Shown piece after piece: positions 10,003 through 19,058 of a stretch of DNA of 64,000 nt. This DNA is from Hydrogenophaga sp. (GTDB taxonomy: Bacteria > Pseudomonadota > Gammaproteobacteria > Burkholderiales > Burkholderiaceae_C): the NCBI GenBank assembly GCA_016790705.1, contig JAEUOT010000011.1, positions 1-64,000 of the forward strand, in the 5' to 3' direction. Within the stretch, counting starts at the first letter, position 1, and each line of letters begins with the position of its first letter. The translations under genes were made by a program, and so were the position numbers. Below the pieces are notes generated by a model. The model saw only the letters and a list, made by a program, of their open reading frames with translations. It searched no databases and was not told where the DNA came from.

Positions 10003-10031
10003 TTGCTAGTTTTTTTGCGGCCTCATATACT
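10003..10031 (+). promoter_or_regulatory. Sigma-70 promoter candidate for pbpG
   Basis: TTGCTA (10003-10008), a 17 bp spacer, then TATACT (10026-10031). The expected start site is about 30 bases before the pbpG ATG. Confidence 0.6.
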
Positions 10032-10067
10032 CTCGCCAGTCAAATGCCTTCGTCAGGAGTGGAATCA

Positions 10068-11288
10068 ATGAGTCGCAGCCGGGAACGCTTGTTCACACTT
10101 TTGCAAGGATTTGCGACAGTGGCAGTGGCTGTTGCGCTGGTGCTTCCCATGTCAGCGAGTGCTGCCACAAAAAAGGCCGCCAAAGCCCGCAAGGTGCCCT
10201 CCGTGTTGGTCAAGAAGGGCGAAGTCAAGCTGACGTCCAGCAAGAAGGGGCGCTCCGGTTCCGTCGCGCTTGCTTCGCGTCGAACGAATGCGAAGGCTTC
10301 TCGCTTGGCCAAGGCTGAGGATGGACGCTCATCCAGACGAGGTGTCCTGAGCAAGCGACAGGAAGCACGTGCCGCCTCGCGACTCGCAGCGACAAAAAAC
10401 AACCGTGCGGAACGGGCTCCGTTGCAGTTGGTTTCGCACCAACCTTCTGTTGCCAGTGGTTCTAGCGAGTTGCGCTCGTCGTTCGGTGAGCGTCAGGGTT
10501 TGCGGTCCTCGGGTGACCCTCTGGAGCTCAATTCGAGCGTGGCCCTTGTGGTGGATCAGCAAACAAACGAGGTGTTGTTCAGCAAAAACGAGGCTGCTGT
10601 GTTGCCGATCGCGTCGCTGACCAAGTTGATGACGGGCCTGGTGGTGACCGACGCTAACCTGCCAATGGATGAGTTGATCACCATCACCACCGACGACATC
10701 GACACGGTCAAGGGCAGTCGTTCGCGTCTTGCTGTCGGGACGACGCTGACTCGTCGCGAGATGATGCACTTGGCCTTGATGTCGAGTGAAAACAGGGCGG
10801 CTCATGCCTTGGGTCGCACCTATCCCGGCGGGCTGGATCAGTTTGTCCGTTTGATGAACGCCAAAGCGCGCGAAATCGGCATGCGGGATACGCGGTATGT
10901 CGAGCCGACGGGCCTGTCCAGTTCCAATCAGTCCAGTGCCCGCGACTTGGCGACTCTGGTGTCCGTGGCCTATCAGCGGCCGATCCTCAGAAGTCTGACG
11001 ACTTCTCCGAGCCACCAGCTGGATCTTGGCAATCGCACACTGGAGTTCCGCAATTCAAATGGCCTGATCCGCAACCCTGAGTGGGAGATTGGGCTGCAGA
11101 AGACCGGCTATATCACCGAAGCCGGCCGCTGTCTGGTGATGCAAGCGCGCGTCGCCGGTCGTCAGTTGATCATGGTTTTCCTCGATGCTGCGGGGAAACT
11201 GGGCCGTGCTCAAGATGCCGAGCGAGTGCGGCGGTGGGTGGAAACCCAGGCTGTCCACGCAGGGGTGTCGGGGCGCCCACAGGGCTGA
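10068..11288 (+). CDS. pbpG: D-alanyl-D-alanine endopeptidase (PBP7/8-type, S11 serine peptidase)
   Basis: 406 aa. A signal peptide (residues 1-34, ending near SASAA) leads to the periplasm, followed by a long Lys/Arg/Ser-rich linker to about residue 140. The penicillin-binding motifs are SLTK (about 183-186), SEN (about 240) and KTG (about 345). Such enzymes cleave D-Ala-mDAP cross-bridges in peptidoglycan. AGGAG precedes the ATG at 10068; an upstream in-frame ATG at 9960 would lie before the promoter. The basic linker is unusually long compared with E. coli PbpG. Confidence 0.88.
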   Translation: MSRSRERLFTLLQGFATVAVAVALVLPMSASAATKKAAKARKVPSVLVKKGEVKLTSSKKGRSGSVALASRRTNAKASRLAKAEDGRSSRRGVLSKRQEARAASRLAATKNNRAERAPLQLVSHQPSVASGSSELRSSFGERQGLRSSGDPLELNSSVALVVDQQTNEVLFSKNEAAVLPIASLTKLMTGLVVTDANLPMDELITITTDDIDTVKGSRSRLAVGTTLTRREMMHLALMSSENRAAHALGRTYPGGLDQFVRLMNAKAREIGMRDTRYVEPTGLSSSNQSSARDLATLVSVAYQRPILRSLTTSPSHQLDLGNRTLEFRNSNGLIRNPEWEIGLQKTGYITEAGRCLVMQARVAGRQLIMVFLDAAGKLGRAQDAERVRRWVETQAVHAGVSGRPQG

Positions 11289-11303
11289 TCGAAAACTCCA
11301 TGC

Positions 11304-11336
11304 AAAAAAAAAAACGGCCACAGGTGGCCGTTTTTT
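11304..11336. terminator. Bidirectional intrinsic terminator between pbpG and the IclR gene
   Basis: Stem AAAAAACGGCCAC / GTGGCCGTTTTTT with a two-base loop. It has A-tract and T-tract flanks, so it can terminate the convergent pbpG and IclR-family transcripts. Confidence 0.85.
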
Positions 11337-11352
11337 GTTGGGCAGACAGACT

Positions 11353-12156
11353 TCAGCGCGTAACGGGTTGCGCTGCAAAACCTCTCGGGCAGCCAAGGGC
11401 GACGGAGATCTCAGCCGCAGTCGTGCGCAGTTTGGGAACCCAGTTCTCATCGATTCTGTCGGCGGGCGCCGAGATCGACAGTCCAGCCACCAGCTTGCAC
11501 TGGTCGTCATAGATGCCGGCGGCCATGCAGCGCACCCCGAGCTCAAGCTCTTCGTTGTCGCGTGCCAGGCCAGCCTGCCGGCATTGCTGCAGTTCACGCT
11601 CCAGGGTGGCAAGCTGCGTCAGGCTGTTGCGGGTGTTGCCCGCAAGCCCCGTGCGCGTGGCGTAGGCTCGTACCCGCTGTGGTTCGTCGGCCGCGAGGAA
11701 AAGCTTGCCGACGGATGTCAGATGCAGAGGGGCCCTGCCGCCGATGGCGCGCACGACCTGCATGCCGGAGCGCTCGCTGTAGGCACGCTCCACGTAGACG
11801 ATCTCGTCACCTTGGCGCACGCTGAGGTTGACGGGCTGCTGGATCTGTTTGTGCAATTCCCGCATTGGAACCAGCGCGGCATCGCGCACGCTCAGCCGCG
11901 CCTTGACCAGGTTGCCCAGTTCCAGCAGCCGCATGCCGAGTCGGTAGCTGCCGGCTTCGGGTCTGTCGACAAACCGCCCGATGGTCAGGTCGTTGAGGAT
12001 GCGATGGGCGGTGGAGGGGTGAAGCCCGGTCTTCTCGCTGATTTCCTTGAGGGACACGGGGTCCTCGCGCGAGGCCAGGACCTCCAGAAGGTTGAACATC
12101 CGTTCGATGACTTGAACGGTGGGGGTGGAGGGCAAGGAGTCGGAGCGTTTTGACAT
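11353..12156 (-). CDS. IclR family transcriptional regulator
   Basis: 267 aa. N-terminal winged helix-turn-helix at residues 14-70 (LKEISEKTGLHPSTAHRILNDL) and a C-terminal effector domain at about 85-255 with the IclR signature ending (GLSISAPADRI). IclR regulators bind small organic acids or aromatics and usually control a nearby catabolic gene. Here both neighbours, pbpG (convergent) and bpt (same strand), are housekeeping genes, so the target cannot be inferred. Confidence 0.85.
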   Translation of the reverse strand: MSKRSDSLPSTPTVQVIERMFNLLEVLASREDPVSLKEISEKTGLHPSTAHRILNDLTIGRFVDRPEAGSYRLGMRLLELGNLVKARLSVRDAALVPMRELHKQIQQPVNLSVRQGDEIVYVERAYSERSGMQVVRAIGGRAPLHLTSVGKLFLAADEPQRVRAYATRTGLAGNTRNSLTQLATLERELQQCRQAGLARDNEELELGVRCMAAGIYDDQCKLVAGLSISAPADRIDENWVPKLRTTAAEISVALGCPRGFAAQPVTR

Positions 12157-12193
12157 GGCCGCTGAAAGTTTGCGGCTATTTTATCTGATGAAA

Positions 12194-12934
12194 TCAGTTG
12201 CCCGGCTTCCACTGGCCGTCGCGCAACACCTCATGGGGGCGGAATGCCGCCTTGTAGTTCATTTTCGGACTCTGCGCGATCCAGTAGCCGAGATAGAGGT
12301 GGGTCAGGCCGAGCTGCCGGGCCTGCTCGATTTGCCAGAGGATGCAGAACGTACCGTAGCTGGCCTGAGGATCATCGGGCTCGTAGAAGGTGTAGACCGC
12401 TGACAGTCCGTCGCTGAGCACATCGACGATGGACACCATCACCAGCCGCCCGGCCTGGCCCTCGACGGAGGGTTCCCTGAATTCGACCAGTCGCGAGTTG
12501 ACACGGCTTTGCAGCAGGAACTGGCTGTACTGATCAACGCTGTCCTGGTCCATGCCGCCGCCGGCATGGCGGCTGTTCTGGTAACGAAGATACAGCTGGT
12601 AGTGCTCGGGCAGGAAACACAGACCCAGGACACGCGTTTCAAGCCTCGAATGGCGCTTGCGTGAACGCTGTTGACTGCGGCTGGGCACGAAATCCAAGAC
12701 CGGAATGCGCAGCGGCACACAGGCCTGACATCCGTCGCAGTGCGGTCGGTAGGTGAACATGCCACTGCGGCGGAACCCTAGCCCGACAAGGTCGGAGTAG
12801 GCGTCGTTGTGGATGAGATGACTGGGCGTGGCGACCTGCGAGCGCGCCTGACGTCCTGCCAGGTAGCTGCAGGGGTAGGGCGCTGTTGCGTAAAACTGGA
12901 GCGCCTGTAACGGAAGTTCGTTGAGCTGCGTCAC
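12194..12934 (-). CDS. bpt: Aspartate/glutamate leucyltransferase (ATE1-like, N-degron pathway)
   Basis: 246 aa. It transfers Leu from Leu-tRNA to N-terminal Asp/Glu, marking proteins for ClpS/ClpAP. The ATE N-terminal cysteine region is visible ([14 protein letters not shown], then [14 protein letters not shown]) with the C-terminal acyltransferase domain ([30 protein letters not shown]). The GTG start at 12934 overlaps the aat stop as GTGA, so the two are translationally coupled. The frame extends upstream but only as a shadow of aat. Confidence 0.88.
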   Translation of the reverse strand: MTQLNELPLQALQFYATAPYPCSYLAGRQARSQVATPSHLIHNDAYSDLVGLGFRRSGMFTYRPHCDGCQACVPLRIPVLDFVPSRSQQRSRKRHSRLETRVLGLCFLPEHYQLYLRYQNSRHAGGGMDQDSVDQYSQFLLQSRVNSRLVEFREPSVEGQAGRLVMVSIVDVLSDGLSAVYTFYEPDDPQASYGTFCILWQIEQARQLGLTHLYLGYWIAQSPKMNYKAAFRPHEVLRDGQWKPGN

Positions 12935-13704
12935 GCGGTCGCACGATCGGCGGGTTGGAGTTGAATCCAGTATACGGGGTCGAACTGCCAGACGGGCGGA
13001 CGGTGGTTGACGGTATGGGTGAGATGCTCCGCAAAGCGGCTGCGCGGCATGAGTGAGGCACCCATCGAGGCGAGATGGGGCGTGTCCTGCTGGCAGTCGA
13101 TGAGCGGAATACCCTGTGCACGACAGAACGCGATGAGGGCGGCGAGGGCAATTTTGGAGGCGTCGCTGCGCAGGCTGAACATCGACTCGCCAAACACCAT
13201 GGCACCGAGGTTGACGCAATACAGACCGCCGGCCAGTTCGCCGTCGATCCATGTCTCCACACTGTGTGCCAAGCCTGCCTGGTGCAGACGGATGTAGGAC
13301 TGCACCATCGCCGGAAGAATCCAGGTTCCGCTCTGGCCTTTTCGCGGTGTGGTCGCACAGGCTCTGATGACGCGGCCGAAATCACTGTCAAACCGGACGT
13401 CCAGCCTGGCGTCAGCCAGCAGTCGGTCGATGGTCTTGCGCAGGGACCGGTGAAATCGAAAGTCGGCGGTCCGCAGCACCATGCGTGGATCAGTGCTCCA
13501 CCACAAGATGGGTTGCCCGGCACCGTACCAAGGGAATATGCCTTGCCGGTAGGCTTCCCCCAGCGATCCCACCGACAGATCGCCGCCAGCGGCAAGAAGG
13601 CCTGGCGCCGGGCTCTCCGGGCCCCATGCCTGTTCAACCGGCGGAAAAGGGGTGCCCGGGTCCAGCCAAGGCAGATGCGGGTCGAATGAGGGGGACGTCG
13701 ACAT
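12931..13704 (-). CDS. aat: Leucyl/phenylalanyl-tRNA-protein transferase
   Basis: 257 aa. It adds Leu or Phe to N-terminal Lys/Arg of proteins as the second bacterial N-degron enzyme. Motifs: [46 protein letters not shown], and [16 protein letters not shown]. Translationally coupled to bpt downstream (GTGA), so both destabilising-residue enzymes are made together. Confidence 0.93.
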   Translation of the reverse strand: MSTSPSFDPHLPWLDPGTPFPPVEQAWGPESPAPGLLAAGGDLSVGSLGEAYRQGIFPWYGAGQPILWWSTDPRMVLRTADFRFHRSLRKTIDRLLADARLDVRFDSDFGRVIRACATTPRKGQSGTWILPAMVQSYIRLHQAGLAHSVETWIDGELAGGLYCVNLGAMVFGESMFSLRSDASKIALAALIAFCRAQGIPLIDCQQDTPHLASMGASLMPRSRFAEHLTHTVNHRPPVWQFDPVYWIQLQPADRATA

Positions 13705-13709
13705 GCACG

Positions 13710-14102
13710 CTATTGTGCGTCGATGCGTACAGGGCGGGTTCGCGAGACGATGACAGCGGCGAGAGCAAGGCCCAGACCGATTCCCGTGCTGTCGGCCAGC
13801 CAGTCGAGGACATCACCGGTGCGCCACCCGGTTGCCGCCTGTGCGACCTCGATCAATGCACCGTAGAAAAGGAGTCCGACAACGATTCGCCAAGTCGGGG
13901 TGCGGGGATAGCCCAGACGGGCAAAACCTGCGAGTCCGGCAAAACCGGTCGCGTGTTGCGCCTTGTCCCAGATGTCGAAGATCTGCTCGGGCAAGCGATC
14001 CACCGGCATCAGTGAGAGAACCCCGACCGCTGCGACCAGGCACCAGAAGACAACCTTGAAAGCATGGGAGAGTCGAGCGAAAGACCGCATGGACCGAATC
14101 AT
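13710..14102 (-). CDS. VanZ-like membrane protein
   Basis: 130 aa from the ATG at 14102 (14090 is a second option). Four hydrophobic helices and the VanZ-type [15 protein letters not shown] and [27 protein letters not shown] motifs. Function unknown; VanZ proteins can confer low-level teicoplanin resistance. A longer frame to 14183 would cross a strong intrinsic terminator and the prophage junction, so it is rejected. Before phage insertion it lay directly downstream of tRNA-Asn. Confidence 0.75.
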   Translation of the reverse strand: MIRSMRSFARLSHAFKVVFWCLVAAVGVLSLMPVDRLPEQIFDIWDKAQHATGFAGLAGFARLGYPRTPTWRIVVGLLFYGALIEVAQAATGWRTGDVLDWLADSTGIGLGLALAAVIVSRTRPVRIDAQ

Positions 14103-14112
14103 TGTGGCCAAC

Positions 14113-14150
14113 AAAAAAGCACTTGGGCCTAGACCCAAGTGCTTCAATTT
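14113..14150 (-). terminator. Intrinsic terminator, formerly of tRNA-Asn
   Basis: Perfect 11-bp stem AAGCACTTGGG (14117-14127) / CCCAAGTGCTT (14134-14144) with T-tracts on both strands. On the minus strand it would sit about nine bases after the CCA end of tRNA-Asn once the prophage is removed, so it is most likely the tRNA's native terminator, now about 45.5 kb away. Confidence 0.8.
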
Positions 14151-14160
14151 TTTGGCTCCC
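14150..14160. other. attL core of the prophage
   Basis: TTTTGGCTCCC, identical to 59692-59702 at the 3' end of tRNA-Asn (the CCA end plus the first bases of the acceptor stem on the plus strand). Sequence to the left is host (terminator, VanZ gene); sequence to the right is phage. An 11-base match exactly at a tRNA end, plus the terminator logic, makes this the likely left boundary. Confidence 0.75.
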
Positions 14161-14321
14161 GGAAAACGCGTCACTACGAACACAGGTCATCGAAATTCTG
14201 CGTCCGATTATGCGGGCGTCACGTGGACAGATGGCGCCGAGAGGGGTTGCATCCGCTGCCTGAAGTGGCACTATTCACCCCGTCTCCTCGGACGGAATCC
14301 TTGAATCAAGGGCAACTGACG

Positions 14322-14357
14322 AAGGGCCGGCTCGCAAGGGTCGGCCCTTTTTCTTTT
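14322..14357 (+). terminator. Plus-strand terminator at the left phage end
   Basis: Stem AAGGGCCG / CGGCCCTT followed by TTTTTCTTTT. No plus-strand gene precedes it in the prophage; in the circular phage genome it would lie about 60 bases after the stop of the serine recombinase and would terminate that gene. Confidence 0.7.
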
Positions 14358-14361
14358 GTGC

Positions 14362-14784
14362 TCAGCGCTTGGTGGCCGTTCCGTTGTACGTCACGGAACA
14401 CGAAGCACCGTTTGAAGCCGTTGCCTTCCCCGTAAACGTCACGCTGTAGGTGTTCCCACCTGATGGCGAATAAGTCAGGGTCAGAAGTGAGTTGGCGGAC
14501 CCATAGTTTCCTGATGCTGTTGCGGTGAATCCGCCCGACCCGTTGACCGATCCGAACAGGTACTGACCATTGAAGGACACTGTCACGCCACCAGTTCCGA
14601 CCACCACCTGGTGATCCGCTCCGTTGTAGGATGGGTAGACGCCACAGTTGTCGGATGACTTTGACAGGGAGACAGCATAGGTTCCAGTCATTTCCTCTGG
14701 TGATGGTGCGTCGCTTCCACCGCCACATGCTGTAAGCAAGGCGAGCGAGGTCAAAATGGAGCTGACAAAGGCAAGTCTCTTCAT
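14362..14784 (-). CDS. Phage-borne lipoprotein of unknown function (moron candidate)
   Basis: 140 aa. A lipoprotein signal peptide ends at the lipobox LLTAC (Cys about residue 20), followed by GGGSD and a short Gly/Ser/Thr-rich beta-type domain with two cysteines (NCGVY; SCSVTY) that could form a disulphide. GGAGG precedes the ATG and a -10-like TATAGT lies 40 bases upstream. It is the only minus-strand gene in the left half of the prophage, between attL and the terminase genes, typical of a lysogeny-expressed moron. Function not recognised. Confidence 0.65.
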   Translation of the reverse strand: MKRLAFVSSILTSLALLTACGGGSDAPSPEEMTGTYAVSLSKSSDNCGVYPSYNGADHQVVVGTGGVTVSFNGQYLFGSVNGSGGFTATASGNYGSANSLLTLTYSPSGGNTYSVTFTGKATASNGASCSVTYNGTATKR

Positions 14785-14885
14785 GGGTATCCTCCGGTTG
14801 CAGTGGGAGTTGACACTATAGGGTCCTGCGAAGGGGGGCAGATTGCCCCCCTTTTTTTGCGCCGTTCGGCCGCTGATCATGGGCC
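14785..14885. promoter_or_regulatory. Leader between the lipoprotein gene and the terminase operon
   Basis: Contains the minus-strand ribosome site and -10-like TATAGT of the lipoprotein gene, and a plus-strand intrinsic terminator (next entry). I see no clear late promoter for the terminase operon. Confidence 0.3.
14830..14864 (+). terminator. Intrinsic terminator, copy 1 of a 35-bp exact repeat
   Basis: Stem AAGGGGGGCA / TGCCCCCCTT with loop GAT and a seven-base T-run. The 35 bases from 14830 to 14864 recur exactly at 27198-27232. It shields the terminase operon from upstream plus-strand transcription. Confidence 0.85.
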
Positions 14886-15833
14886 ATGCCCAAGGACTGG
14901 TCGGCTGAGCTTTCGCACGTCTCCTTTCGGTGCGGTTCGTGCCGCGCCACGTGGACCGGTGCGCCCGATCTGGTGGAGCCAGCGCCCGACCAGGAACACC
15001 ACCCGTTTGCCTACTTCGCCCACTGCGTGAAGTGCGGCGAGGAGAACCAGCCGCAGGCGTCGTGGGAGCGCGCACTGCTGAAGGCGCACCAGCATTCGAC
15101 TGGTCCACGCACCGACGCCGGCAAGGCTGCTACGGCGCGCAACCTGGAAGGCCACCCGACCGCTGAGGAGGCGCTGCGCACGCGTTTCAACGCGATGAAG
15201 CACGGCATGGCTGCACGGACTGCCACCTACTTCCCGGCCAAGCCGGACCGGTATGCGTTCTGCGCGCGCTGCGAGGTGGATCGGGTGTGGTGCAGTCAGC
15301 AGGCAGCGTGCGTGAAGCAGACGGAAATCTTCCTGCTGCACCACGCGGCGTTCGACAAGCGGGACCCGAAGGTGCTGGCCAGCCTGCATGCGGACCTGCA
15401 GGCCACGCTGACGGCGATGCTGCAGATGGCCATTCAGGAGGTGCTGGGCGAGGGCATCACGATCACCCAGCCTCGGGTCGAGCTCAACCGAGAAGGCGAT
15501 CCGGTCACGCTGACCTACCTGGACCAACAGGGCAAGCGGCAGTACATCATGAACCGCCAGGCGAACCCGGCCATCAAGGCGGTGACGGAGCTGGTGACGC
15601 GCCTGGGCCTGTCGATGAGCGACCTGGGCATGACGGTGCGCGCGGCCGATGCGGAGGAAGCTGGGTTTCAGGGCCGGCTCAAGGACGATGAGGACACGCG
15701 CGAGAGCCTGGCCGAATTCGGGCGGCGCATGGCTCTGGCCACCGAGCAGGCGCGGGATCAGATCGCGGCGGCGCAGAAGCGCAAGGCGGCAGACCCGGTG
15801 CTGGTGGAGTTTCAAGCGCGGGGGCAGTCGTGA
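14886..15833 (+). CDS. Putative terminase small subunit with two zinc ribbons
   Basis: 315 aa, immediately upstream of and overlapping the large terminase. An N-terminal Cys4 cluster (C16, C19, C47, C50) is followed by STGPRTDAGK and a FNAMKHG motif, an arrangement I associate with terminase small-subunit-like phage proteins, then a second cysteine group (C126, C129, C136, C142) and a helical C-terminus. Role as DNA-recognition subunit is inferred from position. No good Shine-Dalgarno precedes the ATG. It is longer than most small terminases. Confidence 0.55.
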   Translation: MPKDWSAELSHVSFRCGSCRATWTGAPDLVEPAPDQEHHPFAYFAHCVKCGEENQPQASWERALLKAHQHSTGPRTDAGKAATARNLEGHPTAEEALRTRFNAMKHGMAARTATYFPAKPDRYAFCARCEVDRVWCSQQAACVKQTEIFLLHHAAFDKRDPKVLASLHADLQATLTAMLQMAIQEVLGEGITITQPRVELNREGDPVTLTYLDQQGKRQYIMNRQANPAIKAVTELVTRLGLSMSDLGMTVRAADAEEAGFQGRLKDDEDTRESLAEFGRRMALATEQARDQIAAAQKRKAADPVLVEFQARGQS

Positions 15834-17434
15834 GGACCAGCGCAGCTGAACGCCAGAACAGCTCGATCCGGGCTGAGCGGGCCATCATGAAATACGCGCT
15901 GCCGGACCCGGAGACGGGCATTCGACCGCATGCGCTCTGGCACAAGTACGTGCACAACGTGGAGCTGGACCCGATCCAGCTGCTGAAGATGCAGGAGATG
16001 GATCGGCACCCGAACACGGTGGACTTTTCCAGCCGGCGCACGGGCAAAACGGCGGTGAAGGAGATGTACCACCTGGAGATGCTGGCCACGAAGCCTTACC
16101 AGGAGCTGGGCATCGTGGCACCACGGATGCAGCAGAGCCAGAACAACCTGAACTACCTGATTGACGGCGTGCGGCGCAGCGAGATGCTGAGCGCGTTCAT
16201 CGCCTACCGCCAGGGCCGGCCGCAGCTGAAGGACACGGGCATGGCGTTCGCCAACGGGTCGAAGGCGAGCGCCTACGGGATCATGAGCCAGATCGACGGC
16301 GACTCGATCACGATGGCCAGCCTGGAGGAGACCGACGACATGCCGCAGGACCGGCTGATGAGCCGCTTTCTGCCGATGCTGGGCGCCGCGCGCCGCCTGG
16401 GCGTGGACCGAAAGACCACGGAGTTCAAGCCATCGATCCGCATCAGCGGGGTCTACAAGGGCGCGGACGTGCTGCAGCGCCTGATCGACACAGGGGAATA
16501 CCACACGCTGCCGGCGGTGGACGTGCACCTGGGTGTGGAGCTGGGCATGGTGGACGCGGCGTGGGCCGAGAGCATGCGCATCCAGCTGCCGCCGGAGGAG
16601 TACATCCGGCAGTTCCTGTGCCAGAACATCAAGGCGCGCAACTGGATCTGGGAGGAGTACATCCGGCGCGCGTCGGCGCTGGGCCTGGAGGCAGGGCTGG
16701 AGCGGGCAGGGCCGGTACCTGGCCAGCGGTACAAGAAGCGCGGCCTGCTGTCTTTCGGCTACGACCACACCGGCCACGGCGAGAACCCTGCGGCCTCGAA
16801 AAGCGCCCTGGTGGTGTGCGAGCAGATGGGCAATTGGGCGACGTTCCCGTTCGTGAAGCTGTGGCAGCCGGGCGTGGATGACCGGGTGCTGGCGCGCGAC
16901 CTGGTGGCGCTGTGGGACTACTTCCGACCGGACTACGCCATCGGCGACGCCTACGGCGTGGGCATGCTGACCGCAGTCAACGACGAACTGTTTGCAAAGG
17001 GCTTGACGCACATCAACCGGGAGACCGTGCTGGACGGGCAGAGCACCGGCAGCGCTTGGGCTGGCTGGGCGTTCGCACCGATGCGGTTCGAGGGCATGGT
17101 GAAGCACGTGATGGCCAGCGCGTTGCGCGAGGTGTTCCACCACAACCGCGCGGCCTACCCATACGTGGACACGGCCAGCGACGACGAACCCGAGGAGTGG
17201 CTGGCGTTCGGGAGGCAGCTGGCCAACATGAAGGCGGTGCCGACCCAGGCGAGCTACAGCAGCTTCCAGATGGTCGACCAGAAGCGGGGCGACGACTTGT
17301 TTGACGCGGCGTGCGCGGCGATCTACGCGCAGCTGACCCGAGGCCTGGCCGATGCGCCGGCCGTGATTGAACACCGGCGTATGAGCCGGGAAAACATGCT
17401 GGGTATGCCCAGCGTCTTGGGGCTACCCGCATGA
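15830..17434 (+). CDS. Terminase large subunit
   Basis: 534 aa packaging motor. An ATPase P-loop variant, FSSRRTGKTA, is at about residues 66-75; the acidic EETDD at about 166-170 is a likely Walker B/coupling region. The RNase H-like nuclease domain shows three aspartates: GYDHTGHG, AIGDAYGVG and GDDLFDAACAAIYA. It starts at a GTG that overlaps the previous stop (GTGA) with a G-rich ribosome site. It hands over to the portal gene through an ATGA overlap. Confidence 0.88.
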   Translation: MRTSAAERQNSSIRAERAIMKYALPDPETGIRPHALWHKYVHNVELDPIQLLKMQEMDRHPNTVDFSSRRTGKTAVKEMYHLEMLATKPYQELGIVAPRMQQSQNNLNYLIDGVRRSEMLSAFIAYRQGRPQLKDTGMAFANGSKASAYGIMSQIDGDSITMASLEETDDMPQDRLMSRFLPMLGAARRLGVDRKTTEFKPSIRISGVYKGADVLQRLIDTGEYHTLPAVDVHLGVELGMVDAAWAESMRIQLPPEEYIRQFLCQNIKARNWIWEEYIRRASALGLEAGLERAGPVPGQRYKKRGLLSFGYDHTGHGENPAASKSALVVCEQMGNWATFPFVKLWQPGVDDRVLARDLVALWDYFRPDYAIGDAYGVGMLTAVNDELFAKGLTHINRETVLDGQSTGSAWAGWAFAPMRFEGMVKHVMASALREVFHHNRAAYPYVDTASDDEPEEWLAFGRQLANMKAVPTQASYSSFQMVDQKRGDDLFDAACAAIYAQLTRGLADAPAVIEHRRMSRENMLGMPSVLGLPA

Positions 17435-18849
17435 ACATGACGAACCGAATCGACACCGCAAAGCAGGGGCTGGCCATGCTGTGGCGCAGCCTGACACCGT
17501 TTGCCTCCAGCCTGCCGGGCGAGAAGGGTGCGCGGCTGGCCAGCGACGACGCGATGGAGCGGGCCTACCGGACGATGTGGATCGACTACGACCGGCGGGC
17601 GCTGGTGCGGTTGATGCGCGAGATGGACCAGAAGGACGGGCGGGTGAAGAGCGTGCACGGCCGGGTGGCGCGCGACGTGATCCGGGGCGGGTTGGTGCTG
17701 GAGGTGAACGAGAAGGGCAGCAGCGAGACGCTCAAGCGCGAGTGGGCCGCGTTCGTCCACCGCCTGCAGCTGGGCCGCAGCGAGAAGCTCAAGAGCGATG
17801 CCCGCGGCCTGGTGATGGAGGGCAACCTGGCGCACCAGCTGGTGCTGGACGATGGCCAGTCTGGCGGGCAGCGGCAGGTGATGGCGGCGCTGCGGATGCC
17901 GAGTGACACCATCGTGCCGCTGGTGGACGATGCCGGGCGGTTCAAGAACCCGGCAGCAGCCTACGAACAGCGCGACGTCATGAGCGGTCAAGCGCTGGCG
18001 ACGTTCGCGGCCTGGCAGCTGATGATGAGCCGGCTGGACCCGCAGAACTTCGATGACCTGGGCAGCATGGGCCGTCCGTGGCTTGACGCGGTGGCCAGCA
18101 CCTGGCGCAAGCTGGTGATGACCGAGGAGGACCTGGTGTTGCGTCGGCGGATGCGCGCGCCGCTGCGCCTGGTGCACGTGCTGGAAGGGGCAGATGACGC
18201 TGCGCTGGCGAAGTACCGCCGCGAAGTGGAGGGGGAAAAGGCGGAGATTGCGACCGACTTCTACATGAACCGCAAGGGCGGCGTGAGTGCGATCCAGGGG
18301 GACGAAACGCTGGGCGACATTGGCGATGTGGCGCACCTGCTGGACACGTTCTTTGCCGGCAGCCCCGCACCGAAGGGGCTGTTTGGCTACACGGGTGGCC
18401 TCGCTCGGGACATCCTGGAAGACCTGAAGCGTGGGTACTACGACGAGGTGGACGGGCTGCAGGACCTGCTGGCGGGGGCGTATGTGGTGGCGTTCCGCAT
18501 CCACCTGCTGTTCCGGGGCATGGACCCTGGGCCTGATGAGTTCCTGGTGCGGTTTGCCGAGCGGCGCACGGAGACGCCGAACCAAGTGGCGGACCTGGCG
18601 CTGAAGTACATGGCGCTGCAGATTCCGCAGGACGAGCTGGACCTCCTGCTGGGCTATGACCCGGACACGCTGGCTGAGAAGCGCAAGGAGGCCGCGAAGA
18701 ACCGCGACCCGTACCCGGTGCCCGGTTCGGTTGGAGGGAAGCCGGTGGCGCCGCCCCGGGTCAGCGTGACACCGGGGAACGCGCCGAAGGGTGAGAGCGC
18801 TACGGCGGTGAGCCAGCCGGGGAGCAACCAAGGAAAGGGCAGGGGATGA
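17431..18849 (+). CDS. Phage portal protein
   Basis: 472 aa, the usual portal size, directly after the large terminase (ATGA overlap). It has the helical, acidic/basic-patterned sequence of portals with the central region GRPWLDAVASTWRKLV through DFYMNRKGGVSAIQGDETLGD and a Pro/Ala-rich tail. It forms the dodecameric vertex for DNA entry. The call rests mainly on size, order and pattern. Confidence 0.75.
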   Translation: MNMTNRIDTAKQGLAMLWRSLTPFASSLPGEKGARLASDDAMERAYRTMWIDYDRRALVRLMREMDQKDGRVKSVHGRVARDVIRGGLVLEVNEKGSSETLKREWAAFVHRLQLGRSEKLKSDARGLVMEGNLAHQLVLDDGQSGGQRQVMAALRMPSDTIVPLVDDAGRFKNPAAAYEQRDVMSGQALATFAAWQLMMSRLDPQNFDDLGSMGRPWLDAVASTWRKLVMTEEDLVLRRRMRAPLRLVHVLEGADDAALAKYRREVEGEKAEIATDFYMNRKGGVSAIQGDETLGDIGDVAHLLDTFFAGSPAPKGLFGYTGGLARDILEDLKRGYYDEVDGLQDLLAGAYVVAFRIHLLFRGMDPGPDEFLVRFAERRTETPNQVADLALKYMALQIPQDELDLLLGYDPDTLAEKRKEAAKNRDPYPVPGSVGGKPVAPPRVSVTPGNAPKGESATAVSQPGSNQGKGRG

Positions 18850-19058
18850 AGATCGAAATCGACGTGGGCAAGACGTCGCACAGCCAGTCGGTGGTGCTGG
18901 TGGCCACGCAGCAGAGCAATGGCACCTGGCTCTATGAGCTGGTGAAGCACGCGGCCGCCCAGCGCGACGACACGGTGCACATGCCGAACCTGACCGACGA
19001 AACGATGGCTGCGATTTGCGCGGCGTACCTGAAGACGAAGGCGCTGGCCAAAGCATGA
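18846..19058 (+). CDS. Small phage protein of unknown function
   Basis: 70 aa, ATGA-coupled to the portal gene and ATGA-coupled to the next gene. No known motif; a beta-type N-terminus (MKIEIDVGKTSHSQSVVLVAT) and helical C-terminus. Translationally coupled in the head operon. Confidence 0.6.
   Translation: MKIEIDVGKTSHSQSVVLVATQQSNGTWLYELVKHAAAQRDDTVHMPNLTDETMAAICAAYLKTKALAKA

Noticed and set aside
14103-14183. Upstream extension of the VanZ-like gene
   Set aside because: It would translate through the perfect terminator hairpin and across the prophage junction.
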